Shown here: positions 46,869 to 56,021 of the stretch, piece by piece
How the letters are laid out: the number at the start of each line of letters is the position of its first letter
How positions within the stretch are numbered: position 1 is the stretch's first letter
Assembly (NCBI GenBank): GCA_964562015.1
Contig: CAZLRH010000004.1
Coordinates: 62,001 to 126,000 of the forward strand
Source: CAZLRH01 sp964562015
GTDB taxonomy: Bacteria > Verrucomicrobiota > Verrucomicrobiia > Opitutales > JABDGR01
Reading direction: 5' to 3'
Length of the DNA stretch: 64,000 nt
The notes under the pieces: model-generated
Seen by the model: the letters and a program-made list of their open reading frames with translations, nothing else
What the model was told of the DNA's origin: nothing
The model's database searches: none
Position numbers and translations under genes: made by a program

Positions 46869-47522
46869 ATGAAAATTGTCGTTATTGATGACCACGCCCT
46901 GATGCGTGATCTTTTGCTGAAGGCGTGCCGCGACGCCGTTCCGGGCTCGGTCGTCGCCGGCGCCAAGGATGCCAATTCCGGCCTCCTCTTGGCCAAAACC
47001 ACGCAACCAGGTTTGATTGTGCTCGATTTTGCCCTGCCCGACCGCGACGGGCTCGACTTGCTCGATGACCTGCTCGCCGCCTGTCCGCAGAGCAAGGTCA
47101 TTGGCATTTCCGGATACAACGACGAATTTACTTTGCACCGCGCGCTCCAGTCGAAGCTCCATGGCTTCGTGGACAAAAAGGAGCAAACCCTCGAACAACT
47201 GGCGGCGGCCATTCGCGCCGTGCTGGCCGGCGAACGCTATCTCTCCCCCGCCGCGAGCCGCGCCCGCCTCGCGTTGCGCAAAGATCCGAAGGCTTTTAAT
47301 AAAATCCTCTCGGCCCGCGAACAACAATTGCTCGGGCTTTTCGGCCAGGGCCTGACCAACGAACAAATCGCCGCACGCGTGCACCTCAGCGAACTGACCG
47401 TGCGCAATCACCGCTGCCGCACGATGGCCAAACTCGGCCTGCGCACCACCGCCGAACTCATTCGCTATGCGCTGGAAAAAGGATTTATCCGTTTGGAAAC
47501 GCTGGGGCAAACCGGTGCTTAG
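46869..47522 (+). CDS. NarL/FixJ family response regulator
   Basis: This 217-residue regulator has a receiver domain (MKIVVIDDHALMRD, phospho-acceptor Asp53 in IVLDFALPD, Lys in FVDKKEQT) and a C-terminal LuxR-type HTH (LSAREQQLLGLFGQGLTNEQ, then LTVRNHRCRTMAKLGL). It is divergent from the kinase at 45521 (310 bp between their starts). The upstream region holds the TTGGTGCTTAAACACCAA palindrome, also seen before the HAMP-repeat kinase, which ties the two transcription units together. The target genes are unknown. Confidence 0.93.
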   Translation: MKIVVIDDHALMRDLLLKACRDAVPGSVVAGAKDANSGLLLAKTTQPGLIVLDFALPDRDGLDLLDDLLAACPQSKVIGISGYNDEFTLHRALQSKLHGFVDKKEQTLEQLAAAIRAVLAGERYLSPAASRARLALRKDPKAFNKILSAREQQLLGLFGQGLTNEQIAARVHLSELTVRNHRCRTMAKLGLRTTAELIRYALEKGFIRLETLGQTGA

Positions 47523-47824
47523 TTAGTTCCCGCCAACGCTTGAGCTGCGTTAGCTGTAAGCAGGCAATCGGCGCCTTCACGCCCCAATTTTGGAAGTGAC
47601 AGGCCTTGTTTTCTGGGGCAAATTTCTGCGGTTCAGTTGCTTGGCTAAATCCCCCTTCGAGTCGTCTATTAAGTGTTCGCGCTAGCTGCCCCAGGGGTCA
47701 TGGATTTATCGGACTCATGACGCTGCAAAACTTTACTGACTCATTTCTGGTCAAACTATTGCCTCAGCACACGGCGCAAGATTTCCCTCCCCCTCTTTTC
47801 TCAACTCCCCGTTATCCTTACCCT
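47523..47824. other. Intergenic region before the esterase gene
   Basis: About 300 bp without a convincing gene. An open frame from 47606 runs in frame into the esterase, but the leader peptide it would add has no signal character. No clear terminator or operator was seen. Confidence 0.4.
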
Positions 47825-49018
47825 ATGAAAACCAAATCACCCCTCCTTTGTCTTTTGCTCGGCCTGGTTTCAGGCTCGGCTTCCCTTCTTGGCGCCGACG
47901 CTCCGGCGGCGACCCCGACGGCAACTCCCGCGGCGACTGCCTCCACCACCGCCGCCCCTGTGGGCACAACTCCGGCGGCCGCGGGCGCTCCTGCCGGGCC
48001 GGCCGGCACTGCTCCCGGCCGTGGTGGCCGGGGTGGCCGCGGCGGCGCGCCCGCCACGCCTGAGGAAGTCGCCAAGATGGCGAAGCTCGCCGACTTGCCG
48101 CCTTATGCGACTGGCCTGCCCGATGGCGATTATTCCATCGGCCCCGATTACACCCCGGCGCCGGAACTTACCCCGCGCGACGACGTGCCGCACGGTCGCG
48201 TGGAAAAATTCACCATGGATTCAACGGACAGCAAATTTTACTCCGGTATCAGCCGCGGCACACCCGGCGTCGTTCCCTACAAGCGCGCGGTGACGGTTTA
48301 CATTCCCAGCCAATATGTGCCCGGCACGCCCGCGCCGGTCATCGTGACCGCCGATGCCTACCGGCCCCAGTTGCCCACGATTCTCGACAACATGATCGCC
48401 GCGCACCGCCTGCCCGTGGTGATTGCCGTGCTCATCGCCAATGGCGGCGGGGACGGCCCCGGCAGCGAGCGCGGCCTCGAATACGACACGGTTTCAGGCA
48501 AGTACACGGAATTCGTCGAGGCGGAGGTTTTGCCCCGCGTGGAGAAGGATTACAACGTGGTGTTGTCCAAAGACCCCGAGGCGCGCATGACGCTCGGCGG
48601 CAGTTCCGGCGGCGCCGTGGCGTTCACGATGCTGTGGTTCCACCCCGAGCTTTACCACCGCTCGATCATTTACTCCGGCACCTTTGTGAACCAGCAGGCG
48701 GGCCCGGACTTGCCGCACGGCGCATGGGAGTATCACGAGAACCTCATCCCGAAGAGCCCGGTCAAACCCTTCCGCGTGTGGATGGAAGTCGGCCAGAATG
48801 ACAATGGCGCGACCTCTGCCGGCAACGGCTTCCATAATTGGGTGATTGCAAATCAGAACATGGCGGAAGTCATGAAAGCCAAGGGTTATCACTATCAATT
48901 AGTTTACGCCAAGGGCGCCGGCCACACCGACGCCAAGGCCATCAACCAGACGCTGCCCCAGGCCTTGGAATACGTCTGGCGCGGTTATCCCACCACCCCG
49001 GCCGCCGCGGCGAAGTAA
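47825..49018 (+). CDS. Exported alpha/beta-hydrolase esterase (esterase D/CE1-like) with Ala/Gly-rich linker
   Basis: This 397-residue protein has a signal peptide (MKTKSPLLCLLLGLVSG..., cleavage near LLGAD), a long linker of Ala, Thr, Pro and then Gly-Arg repeats (about 25-80), and a catalytic domain with the nucleophile elbow GGSSGG. The Asp in WMEVGQND and the His in AKGAGHTD are candidates for the other triad residues. It resembles putative esterases that remove acyl groups from plant polysaccharides, such as feruloyl or acetyl groups. The substrate is inferred only from the neighbouring pectin enzymes. The start at 47825 is chosen for the signal peptide. Confidence 0.82.
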   Translation: MKTKSPLLCLLLGLVSGSASLLGADAPAATPTATPAATASTTAAPVGTTPAAAGAPAGPAGTAPGRGGRGGRGGAPATPEEVAKMAKLADLPPYATGLPDGDYSIGPDYTPAPELTPRDDVPHGRVEKFTMDSTDSKFYSGISRGTPGVVPYKRAVTVYIPSQYVPGTPAPVIVTADAYRPQLPTILDNMIAAHRLPVVIAVLIANGGGDGPGSERGLEYDTVSGKYTEFVEAEVLPRVEKDYNVVLSKDPEARMTLGGSSGGAVAFTMLWFHPELYHRSIIYSGTFVNQQAGPDLPHGAWEYHENLIPKSPVKPFRVWMEVGQNDNGATSAGNGFHNWVIANQNMAEVMKAKGYHYQLVYAKGAGHTDAKAINQTLPQALEYVWRGYPTTPAAAAK

Positions 49019-49383
49019 GCCGGCGGCGCGGAAGGAGGCCAGCGGACGGCCTTGGAACTTGGGCGCGGCCAACCCAGCCATGCCGAATTCCCGGGGTGCC
49101 CGCCAACCTGCAAATGCGAAGCAGGTCGGAAAGCCCGTCTCCTTCTTGAATCAAGCGACTGAAGGGAAATCCAGCGGTCCAATGCCATGTCCTCACCCGA
49201 GGACGTGTTTCAAAACCAATCTTCGAGCGGCGCGCTGAGGGCAGCGCGCCCTCCCGGAGCACAGTGGCTTGGGGAGGGATGGCGGGCTGAGCGCAGCGCG
49301 TCCTAACGAAGCGCGGTGGCTTAGGTCGTGCGCGGTGCCCTCACCGCGCCGCTCCCTATTTTAAGTGTTAAACAAAGCCCGGC
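49019..49383. other. Intergenic region with two GC-rich hairpins
   Basis: No gene is seen. GGCGCGCT/AGCGCGCC (49229-49250) and GCGCGGTG/CACCGCGC (49330-49349) form strong stems without T runs. Between them lies related GC-rich sequence (GAGCGCAGCGCGTCC), suggesting degraded intergenic repeat units. They separate convergent transcription of the esterase and the DUF1552 gene and may act as terminators. Confidence 0.5.
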
Positions 49384-50769
49384 TTAGGTCAGCTTCAGCT
49401 TGCCGGTGCTGTCGCCGAGCTTGTCATCCGAGGCGCCCGCGTGGTCGAGCATGGAGAGCCAGAGGTTGTTGATCGGCACGTTGTCCGCGTCCATGTGGCG
49501 GCCGGTGTTGATGGTGTTGCCGCCCTTGCCGAGGAGAACCAAGGGCAGGTTGTCGTGGTTGTGGCGGTTGCCGTCGCTGTTGCCGCTGCCGTAGGAAATC
49601 AGGCAGTTGTCGAGGATCGAGCCGTTGCCCTCCTGGATGGAATCAAGTTTTTGCAACAGGTAGGCCACCTGGTCGAGGTGAAAGCCATTGATCTTGGACA
49701 GCAGGTCCATCTTCTTCGGGTCACCGCCATGGTGCGAGGTGCCGTGGTGGGGCACGTCGGCATCGGCCCAGGGATACTGCTGGTTGCTGCCTTCGTCGGC
49801 AAAGGGCATGGTGATGATGCGAGTGAGGTCGGTCTGAAAAGCCAGGACCATCATGTCCAGAATGAGCTTCGCGTGCTCGGGGTAATTCGTAATGCCGGTC
49901 TTCTTGTCGTTGCCAATGGCAAAATCATCCGGGCGCACGGCCCCGGCGGGCGGCGGCGTGGGCGGCTCGGAAGCGGCACGGGCGACGCGCAATTCCAGTT
50001 CGCGGACTGCGGTCATGTATTCGTCCAGCTTTTGCTTGTCCGTCGAAGCGAGACGACCCTGCACGCGCTTCGCGTCGTTGGTGACGAAGTCGAGCACGCT
50101 CTTGCTGTCAGCCTCGCGGCGGGCGCGGGCCTCGGCGGATTCGCGGGGATCGCTGTTGGAAAAAAGCCGGTCGAACACGGACTGCGGCTTACAGTCCTTG
50201 ACCATCGGGGTGTTTTCGTTGCGCCACGAGAGGTTGTGCGAATACGCGCAACTGTAGCCGTTATCGCAGGAGCCCACTTGCCGGCCTTCTTCGAGGCCGA
50301 GTTCCAGGGAGGCAAATTTGGTCAGATGGCCGATGCGCTCGGCCGCGGCTTGGTCAGCCGACTGGCCGACGTGGATGTTGACGCCTTCGGTCTTGCGCGG
50401 CTGCACCCCGGTGAGATAGGCGGCCTGGGCCCGGGCGTGATCGCCGGGACCGTCGCCATTCTGGTTGGCTTTGTCGCAAACGAGGTTGCTGATCACGAGC
50501 ATCTTTTCCTTAAACGCGGCGAGCTTGCTGAGCGTCGGGGTCAATTCATAATCCGTGCCAAAAGTCGAGGGCGTCCAATTGCGCATGTCGATGCCGTTCG
50601 GCACATAGAGCCAGGCCAGGCGGCGCGGGCCGGCGGCCGCTTTGGCCACCGCGTCACTCGTCACGGCGGCAAAGGCACGGCACGGCAGCAGCGATTCGAG
50701 AAACGGCAGCGCCATGGCGGTGCCGAGACCGCGGAGAACCGCACGGCGGGACAAAGTGTGGGTATTCAT
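49384..50769 (-). CDS. DUF1552 protein, Tat-exported
   Basis: This 461-residue protein begins with a twin-arginine signal (LSRRAVLRGLGTAMALPFLE). The mature part contains the DUF1552 landmarks RRLAWLYVPNGIDMRNW, GPGDHARAQAAYLTG and LISYGSGNSDGNRHNHDNLP, followed by VLLGKGGN. It resembles the DUF1501 and sulfatase-like metal-binding fold and is found mostly in Planctomycetes and Verrucomicrobia, paired with DUF1592 cytochrome proteins. The function is unknown. Its ATG overlaps the stop of the DUF1592 gene by 4 bp, so the two are translated together. Confidence 0.9.
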   Translation of the reverse strand: MNTHTLSRRAVLRGLGTAMALPFLESLLPCRAFAAVTSDAVAKAAAGPRRLAWLYVPNGIDMRNWTPSTFGTDYELTPTLSKLAAFKEKMLVISNLVCDKANQNGDGPGDHARAQAAYLTGVQPRKTEGVNIHVGQSADQAAAERIGHLTKFASLELGLEEGRQVGSCDNGYSCAYSHNLSWRNENTPMVKDCKPQSVFDRLFSNSDPRESAEARARREADSKSVLDFVTNDAKRVQGRLASTDKQKLDEYMTAVRELELRVARAASEPPTPPPAGAVRPDDFAIGNDKKTGITNYPEHAKLILDMMVLAFQTDLTRIITMPFADEGSNQQYPWADADVPHHGTSHHGGDPKKMDLLSKINGFHLDQVAYLLQKLDSIQEGNGSILDNCLISYGSGNSDGNRHNHDNLPLVLLGKGGNTINTGRHMDADNVPINNLWLSMLDHAGASDDKLGDSTGKLKLT

Positions 50770-53693
50770 GATTTGGGGAGGAGTGAGGAGGTTTCGCTGG
50801 TTTGGGCAATATCGCGCGCCGCAGTGGTGCCGCGCCGTTTCTGAAAAGCATCGCTGTGGGCAATCGCCTTGACCAGCGCGGAGAATTTGCCCCCGCCCTG
50901 TTGCAGGTCCGCCGCAATTTTATCGATCGTGCGCCGATCCGAGGGCTCCGTACCGCGTCCGAGGGCGTAAATCAGCATCTTGTCGGCCATACAATGATAA
51001 AACTGGTCCTTTTGCAGCAGCAAAATTTGCTTCAGTTCGCGGGCGCCGCTGAAGGTTTTGCCGTCGGGCAGCGAGCCGGACGGGTCGATCACGACATCAT
51101 TGGCGTCCTTGTTGCGCCAGCCGCCGATGGCATCGAAATTTTCCAGACTGAAGCCGATGGCGTCCATGCGTTCGTGGCAGGCGGCGCACGTGGGGTTGGC
51201 GCGGTGCTGCTCCATCTGCTGGCGAAGCGTGCCGGTCAACTGCTTCTCCGAATCGAGCACGGGCACGTTGGGCGGCGGCGGAGGCGGCGCGGAGTCCAGC
51301 AGGTTTTCCAGGACCCATTTTCCGCGCTGCACAGGGGACGTGCGGCTGTTGTACGAAGTGATGGTGAGGATGCTGGCCTGGGTGATGATGCCGCCGCGCG
51401 GCGAATCCGGCGGGAACGTGACGCGTTGAAATTCATCCCCGGTAATGCCGTCGATCCCGTAAAACTTGGCCAGCCGTCCATTGACGAAACTGTAGTCCGC
51501 GTTGATGAAATCGAGCACATTGCGGTCCTCATCCTTGATGCTCGAGAAAAACAACTGGGTTTCCTTGAGCATCGACTCGCGCAGCTCGGCGTCGAATTGC
51601 GGATAAAGGTGCGGCTCGGGGCTGACATTATCCACCTGCCGCAGACGCAACCACTGGCCGGCAAAATTTTGCACGAGCGCCTCGGCCTTCGGGCTCTTCA
51701 ACATGCGGTCGATTTGCGCGTCGAGGTTTGCGCGCAATTGTCCCTTTTCCGCGACGGCGAACAATTCGTCATCCGGCATCGAACTCCAGAGGAAGTACGA
51801 CAAGCGGGAGGCCAGCTCATAGTCATTGAGCTGGTGCACATTGCCCGCCTCACCCGGTTGCGGGTCTTGCTCGACGCGGAAAAGAAAATTCGGCGAGGCC
51901 AGCACGGCCTGCAAGGCGACGGTCACGCTCTCCTCCAGCGGACGCCCGTCCGCATCCACGGAAGTCCAGAGGCCCATCAAGTCCGCCACTTCCTCCTCCT
52001 TGACCGGGCGGCGAAAAGCCTTGGTGGCAAAATTGCGAATGATTTTCTCCGCCGCTTGGGCCTTGGTCACGGTGTCCGAAGGCTGGGCGACCATCACCCG
52101 GTGGTAGCTTTCGGGCATCCGGTCCGGCGTGGGTGCGAGCGGGCCTTCCACCTCCATATAAATCACCGCCATGGTGGCATTTCCCGTAATGGACTTCGGT
52201 GTCGGGGGCCGGCCACCGCGATTGGCCGGCGGCGGCGTGCCGCGCGCAGCGGGCGGGCCGTCTTGCGCGAGCCCCGGCGTACCGGCGGCGGCAATGGGGG
52301 CAGGTTGGGCGGAAACGTCGGCGCCTTTGACATCAGCACCCGGGGCCGAGACCGCGGCATTGGCGACGGGCGGGGCATCTTGCGCTACCGCAACAGCCGC
52401 GACCGGAGCCGAAGTGGACGGAGCCACCGTGGCGGGGGCAGACGTCTCCGCCGCGCCATTGGCCGCCGGAGCGGCCGGGATGTCCACCGCGATGGCCGCA
52501 GGAGAGGCCGGGGCCGCCGCAGGCATGGGCGCCGGCGCCGGGGTTGGCGGCGGACGGCTGAGCGCCTCAAGATACTGTTCTTTCGTCGTGTTGCTGCGGA
52601 AGGAAATATAAATGCGGTGCGGGCCGGCCGTGATATGCGCCGGGACGGAGAACACGCGGGCATTGTCCACATTATTGTTAATCGAAATCGGGCTGTTGCC
52701 CACAGTATCCGTATCGATATAAAACTGCGCCTTGGCGGGGCCGTCGTTGCCCTGAACGCCGTAACCGCGAAAACTAAGCACGTAGTCGCCCTCGACCGGA
52801 AAATCGAAGTCGCCGTAAATGTTGCCGTAGTAATTAAAGACGCGGCCAATCGGATTAGGCTTGGCCCGGCCACCGCTGCGATTTTGGTTGTTGGCGACAG
52901 CCGCAGGGTCGCTTTTCGGAAAATCGCCCTCTGCCGTGGCGCCCTCGATGTGCTGCACCGGAGGCGGCTTGATCGGTTGGGCGAAGACGGCTTTCTTGAG
53001 AGACAGGGACGCCGCGGTGATGTATTTCTCAAACAAAATCGGCGCGATGGAAAGCACGTCGCCGTTGTTGTCGAACCCGTAACCGGCATCGTCCACCGGG
53101 AAAGCGTCGGCGGGATTGAAGTCAATCGCGAGCAGGTCGTGGATGGTGTTGTTGTACTCCGCGCGGTTGAGGCGGTGGAGAGTGACGCGACCCGGATCAA
53201 TCGGCCCAGTCATATAAAGCCGGTTCGCGTAGCCCTCGATCCAAGTTGTGACCGTGTGATACTCGTCCTCAGTCGGGCGTTCCTCGCCTTTGGGCGGCAT
53301 TTTGCGCGCCGCCAGCATTTTGAGGGCCTTCTCCAGCGTCGGCAGGTTCTTGGTCAGCGCGGCCTCGCTCGTGATATTATCGAGCCGCACGCCCGCCTCG
53401 GCGTCCTTGTCCCCATGGCAATCGACGCAATGGGCGGTAAAGAAAGGCTGAATAGTCTTCTGGAAAGCCGCAAAATCCGCGGTCTGTACCGGGGCTGCCG
53501 GAGCCGGGTTGGCCGGAGTCATCGCCGGTGCGCCATGTGCCGGGGCGGGATGCGCCAAGACCACCAAACCGCCAACGACCAAGACATGCGTCACCCGGCA
53601 GAATAGTCGCCACGAAAAGCCGACCAATTCTTTAGCCTCTGGGTGGGGTGTGCCGGGGCCGGGCATAAAACGCTGAATGCAATTCAAGGTCAT
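50766..53693 (-). CDS. Exported c-haem protein with DUF1587/1592/1588/1585 domains
   Basis: This 975-residue protein starts at the ATG at 53693 (a TTG at 53714 is also in frame). After a membrane-targeting stretch and an Ala/Pro linker comes a planctomycete-type cytochrome c domain with CVDCH (Cys89, Cys92, His93). DUF1587 follows (VTLHRLNRAEYNNTIHDLLA), then a carbohydrate-binding-like beta domain interrupted by an Ala/Pro-rich insert of about 130 residues. Next are DUF1595/1592 (DYELASRLSYFLWSSMPDDE), DUF1588 (containing a second CAACH) and DUF1585 (CMADKMLIYALGRGTEPSDR). Such proteins are thought to bind haem and carbohydrate at the cell surface, but no reaction is established. It forms a coupled operon with the DUF1552 gene. 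The long low-complexity insert is unusual. Confidence 0.9.
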   Translation of the reverse strand: MTLNCIQRFMPGPGTPHPEAKELVGFSWRLFCRVTHVLVVGGLVVLAHPAPAHGAPAMTPANPAPAAPVQTADFAAFQKTIQPFFTAHCVDCHGDKDAEAGVRLDNITSEAALTKNLPTLEKALKMLAARKMPPKGEERPTEDEYHTVTTWIEGYANRLYMTGPIDPGRVTLHRLNRAEYNNTIHDLLAIDFNPADAFPVDDAGYGFDNNGDVLSIAPILFEKYITAASLSLKKAVFAQPIKPPPVQHIEGATAEGDFPKSDPAAVANNQNRSGGRAKPNPIGRVFNYYGNIYGDFDFPVEGDYVLSFRGYGVQGNDGPAKAQFYIDTDTVGNSPISINNNVDNARVFSVPAHITAGPHRIYISFRSNTTKEQYLEALSRPPPTPAPAPMPAAAPASPAAIAVDIPAAPAANGAAETSAPATVAPSTSAPVAAVAVAQDAPPVANAAVSAPGADVKGADVSAQPAPIAAAGTPGLAQDGPPAARGTPPPANRGGRPPTPKSITGNATMAVIYMEVEGPLAPTPDRMPESYHRVMVAQPSDTVTKAQAAEKIIRNFATKAFRRPVKEEEVADLMGLWTSVDADGRPLEESVTVALQAVLASPNFLFRVEQDPQPGEAGNVHQLNDYELASRLSYFLWSSMPDDELFAVAEKGQLRANLDAQIDRMLKSPKAEALVQNFAGQWLRLRQVDNVSPEPHLYPQFDAELRESMLKETQLFFSSIKDEDRNVLDFINADYSFVNGRLAKFYGIDGITGDEFQRVTFPPDSPRGGIITQASILTITSYNSRTSPVQRGKWVLENLLDSAPPPPPPNVPVLDSEKQLTGTLRQQMEQHRANPTCAACHERMDAIGFSLENFDAIGGWRNKDANDVVIDPSGSLPDGKTFSGARELKQILLLQKDQFYHCMADKMLIYALGRGTEPSDRRTIDKIAADLQQGGGKFSALVKAIAHSDAFQKRRGTTAARDIAQTSETSSLLPKS

Positions 53694-53789
53694 AGTATGG
53701 AGGGAGACAAGCAAGATTTACTAAATAAAACGCCATTCGCAGGCTTGCCACGTGAAGAAGATTTTGCTGAAAACGCTGCTCACCCCTTT

Positions 53790-54323
53790 ATGAAACCTCA
53801 AACACCCCTGATATTCCTCCTTTTCGTCGCTTTGGCGGCTGGCTTCGGTGCCTGCGCCAGCAGCCCGGCTCCCGCAGTCAAAACAAACGCCTCCGCTCCC
53901 ACTCCGGCCACTGCGCCCGTGGCGGCCAAGCCGGCCCCTGCGGCCCCACCGGCGGCGGCGGTCAAGGCCAGTCCCGCCGTTGCGGCCACTCCGGCGGCTC
54001 CGGTCGCAGCCACTCCGGCGGCTGCTGTTGCAACCACGGTGGATTTCCAAAAGCAGATTCAACCTATTTTTGCAGAATATTGCTACAAATGCCACGGCCT
54101 GGGCAAACAAAGCGGCGGCGTGCGCCTCGACGTCCGCGCGAATTTAATCAAAAACGTGACTCCAGGTGACCCGTCCAAGAGTAACATTTACCGCGCCATC
54201 ACCCGCTCGATGGGCGCCAGCGACCACATGCCGCCCGTCAGCCAGGACCAGCCGGAGGACGAGGACATTGCGCTCATCAAGCAGTGGATTCTCCAAGGCG
54301 CCGCCGTGCCGGAAGGCACTTAG
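53790..54323 (+). CDS. Mono-haem c-type cytochrome lipoprotein with Ala/Pro linker
   Basis: This 177-residue protein has a lipoprotein-type signal with Cys22 (GFGAC), an Ala/Pro/Val linker of about 60 residues, and a planctomycete-type cytochrome domain with CYKCH (Cys98, Cys101, His102) and a SDHMPPVSQDQPEDEDIALI segment whose Met may be the distal haem ligand. It is divergent from the DUF1592 gene and may hand electrons to or from it. Its stop overlaps the end of the following convergent GH29 gene by 4 bp. The linker would let the haem domain reach away from the membrane. Confidence 0.82.
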   Translation: MKPQTPLIFLLFVALAAGFGACASSPAPAVKTNASAPTPATAPVAAKPAPAAPPAAAVKASPAVAATPAAPVAATPAAAVATTVDFQKQIQPIFAEYCYKCHGLGKQSGGVRLDVRANLIKNVTPGDPSKSNIYRAITRSMGASDHMPPVSQDQPEDEDIALIKQWILQGAAVPEGT

Positions 54324-55957
54324 GCCGTGGCGAGACCGGTGATTTTGAGGGCATACCCGTGCTCGCACGGTTTTTGCGCGGGCAGTTGCACCGTGAGGCC
54401 GGTGGCATCGTGCTTCCAGTCTAGCTTGCCCGGATAGCCGAGCAGCGCGACGTTTTCAATTTTTCCGACGACGTTCGGACTGCTGGCGGCCAGCGGGGCG
54501 ACGACGATTTCCTTCTCCGGCCAGCCCATGAAAAACGCGTAGAGCGTGTTGCCCTTCGTCGTAAAGCGCACCTCCTCGGCAGTGAAGTCCTTGCGACTGT
54601 TTTCATTAAACTGCTGGCCGGGCACGGGCTTGAGGTCCGCGCCGGGCCCCGTGCCGAAAATTTTCCACGGGCGCGTGGAGTGAATCGCCTCGCTGTTCAC
54701 CGCCATCCACGCCGTGATGCTCTCGAGGATCGCCAATTCCTTGGCGTCCAACATGCCGTTGTTGGGGAGCGGGAAATTCAGCAGGAGGTTGCCGTTGCGG
54801 CTGACGATGTCCACCAGCATGTCGACCACACTCTTGGGCGTTTTGTAGCGGGCGCGGGTGTCGTAGTGCCAGTTGCCGACGCAGGTGTCCGTCTGCCACG
54901 GGCGCGGCCAAATGCCGTCCACCACGCCGCGCTCGACATCGAGCACGCACATGCCCGTGGCGGCATCAGCCCGGCTTTTGCTATTATAAATAGCGTCCAC
55001 TTTGCCGCCATTGCGGCGCGCACTGGTGTTATAGTGATGAGCGACGAGCGCGAGGCCGGCGTCGCCGAAAGGAATCCCTCCATCGGTGTAGAGCAAATCC
55101 GGCTCGTATTGCGTGATCACGTCCAGTATGCGGGCGAAATAGTTGTCCCGCCAGGACTGCGGGCCTTCGACACTCATGGCAATTGAGCCCTTCGCCGGGG
55201 CCGTCACCACTTTTTTCACGAAGTCCGCCGGCATCGGCCCGTAGTCGTGATACAAGTCGGCCCACTGGGGATCCTGGCCATCATACGGCACCCCCGCGAG
55301 CGGCCCCGCCTTGTCGCTGCCGTGCGCCGTCCCATACCAACAAAAGCTATTAGATAAGTGCTCGCTGACGCCGAAACGCAGGCCCTGCTTTTCCGCCGCC
55401 TTTTTAAACAGCCCGACGATGTCCTTTTGCGGGCCGCTTTTCGCCGCATTCCAGCGCGGCTGGTACTTCGAATTCCACATATCGAAGTTGTCGTGGTGCA
55501 CGCCCATGCTGACAAAATACTTCGCGCCCGCCTTCTTATAAAGTCCCAGCAGATAATCGGCGTCGAATTTGTCGGCCTTCCACGATTTGATGACGTCAAC
55601 AAAGCCGGTCTTCGAAGGATGGCCGTAGTGTTCCAAGTGATGTTTATATTGCGCCTCCCCTTCGACATACATGCGGCGCGCATACCAGTCGCCGTATTCC
55701 GCGGCGGATTGCGGCCCCCAGTGCGCGAAGATGCCGAACTTGGCATCCCGGTACCACTCGGGCGCGACATAGGCACTCAGTGATGCGCGGCTGGCGGAAA
55801 AGGGACCGGGCGGAATCTGCGGCGCGGGGCCGTAGTTTGGGGGCGGACCACCCGCGGCAGCCAGGAGGCGCGATTGCCAGAGCGGCGCCGTCAGGCCTGC
55901 ACCGGCGGCGAGGGTGGATGATTTTAGAAAGGCGCGGCGGGTGGAGGGGATTTTCAT
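54320..55957 (-). CDS. GH29 alpha-L-fucosidase, Tat-exported
   Basis: This 545-residue protein begins at the ATG at 55957 with a twin-arginine signal (STRRAFLKSSTLAAGAGLT). The barrel contains WYRDAKFGIFAHWGPQS, MGVHHDNFDMWNS and YEPDLLYTDGG, where Asp292 is the expected nucleophile. A C-terminal beta domain follows (FTTKGNTLYAFFMGWPEKE). It belongs to a different GH29 subgroup from the pair at 15034 and 56022, which share MMHWGIYSVP and WFD motifs instead. It lies 64 bp downstream of the 56022 fucosidase and is probably cotranscribed, giving two fucosidases in one unit. Confidence 0.93.
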   Translation of the reverse strand: MKIPSTRRAFLKSSTLAAGAGLTAPLWQSRLLAAAGGPPPNYGPAPQIPPGPFSASRASLSAYVAPEWYRDAKFGIFAHWGPQSAAEYGDWYARRMYVEGEAQYKHHLEHYGHPSKTGFVDVIKSWKADKFDADYLLGLYKKAGAKYFVSMGVHHDNFDMWNSKYQPRWNAAKSGPQKDIVGLFKKAAEKQGLRFGVSEHLSNSFCWYGTAHGSDKAGPLAGVPYDGQDPQWADLYHDYGPMPADFVKKVVTAPAKGSIAMSVEGPQSWRDNYFARILDVITQYEPDLLYTDGGIPFGDAGLALVAHHYNTSARRNGGKVDAIYNSKSRADAATGMCVLDVERGVVDGIWPRPWQTDTCVGNWHYDTRARYKTPKSVVDMLVDIVSRNGNLLLNFPLPNNGMLDAKELAILESITAWMAVNSEAIHSTRPWKIFGTGPGADLKPVPGQQFNENSRKDFTAEEVRFTTKGNTLYAFFMGWPEKEIVVAPLAASSPNVVGKIENVALLGYPGKLDWKHDATGLTVQLPAQKPCEHGYALKITGLATA

Positions 55958-56021
55958 GGAAGGGAGCTTGTTACCTGGGGATGCCATCGTACCAACCTCA
56001 TCGAGCAACCCGCCGGTAAAT

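Noticed and set aside
47606..47824. Earlier start for the esterase gene
   Set aside because: The added 73 residues have no signal peptide character, while the ATG at 47825 begins a normal one.
50802..53606. 934-codon plus-strand frame opposite the DUF1592 gene
   Set aside because: It is antisense to a gene with clear domain motifs; the Arg-rich composition is an effect of GC-rich codons.
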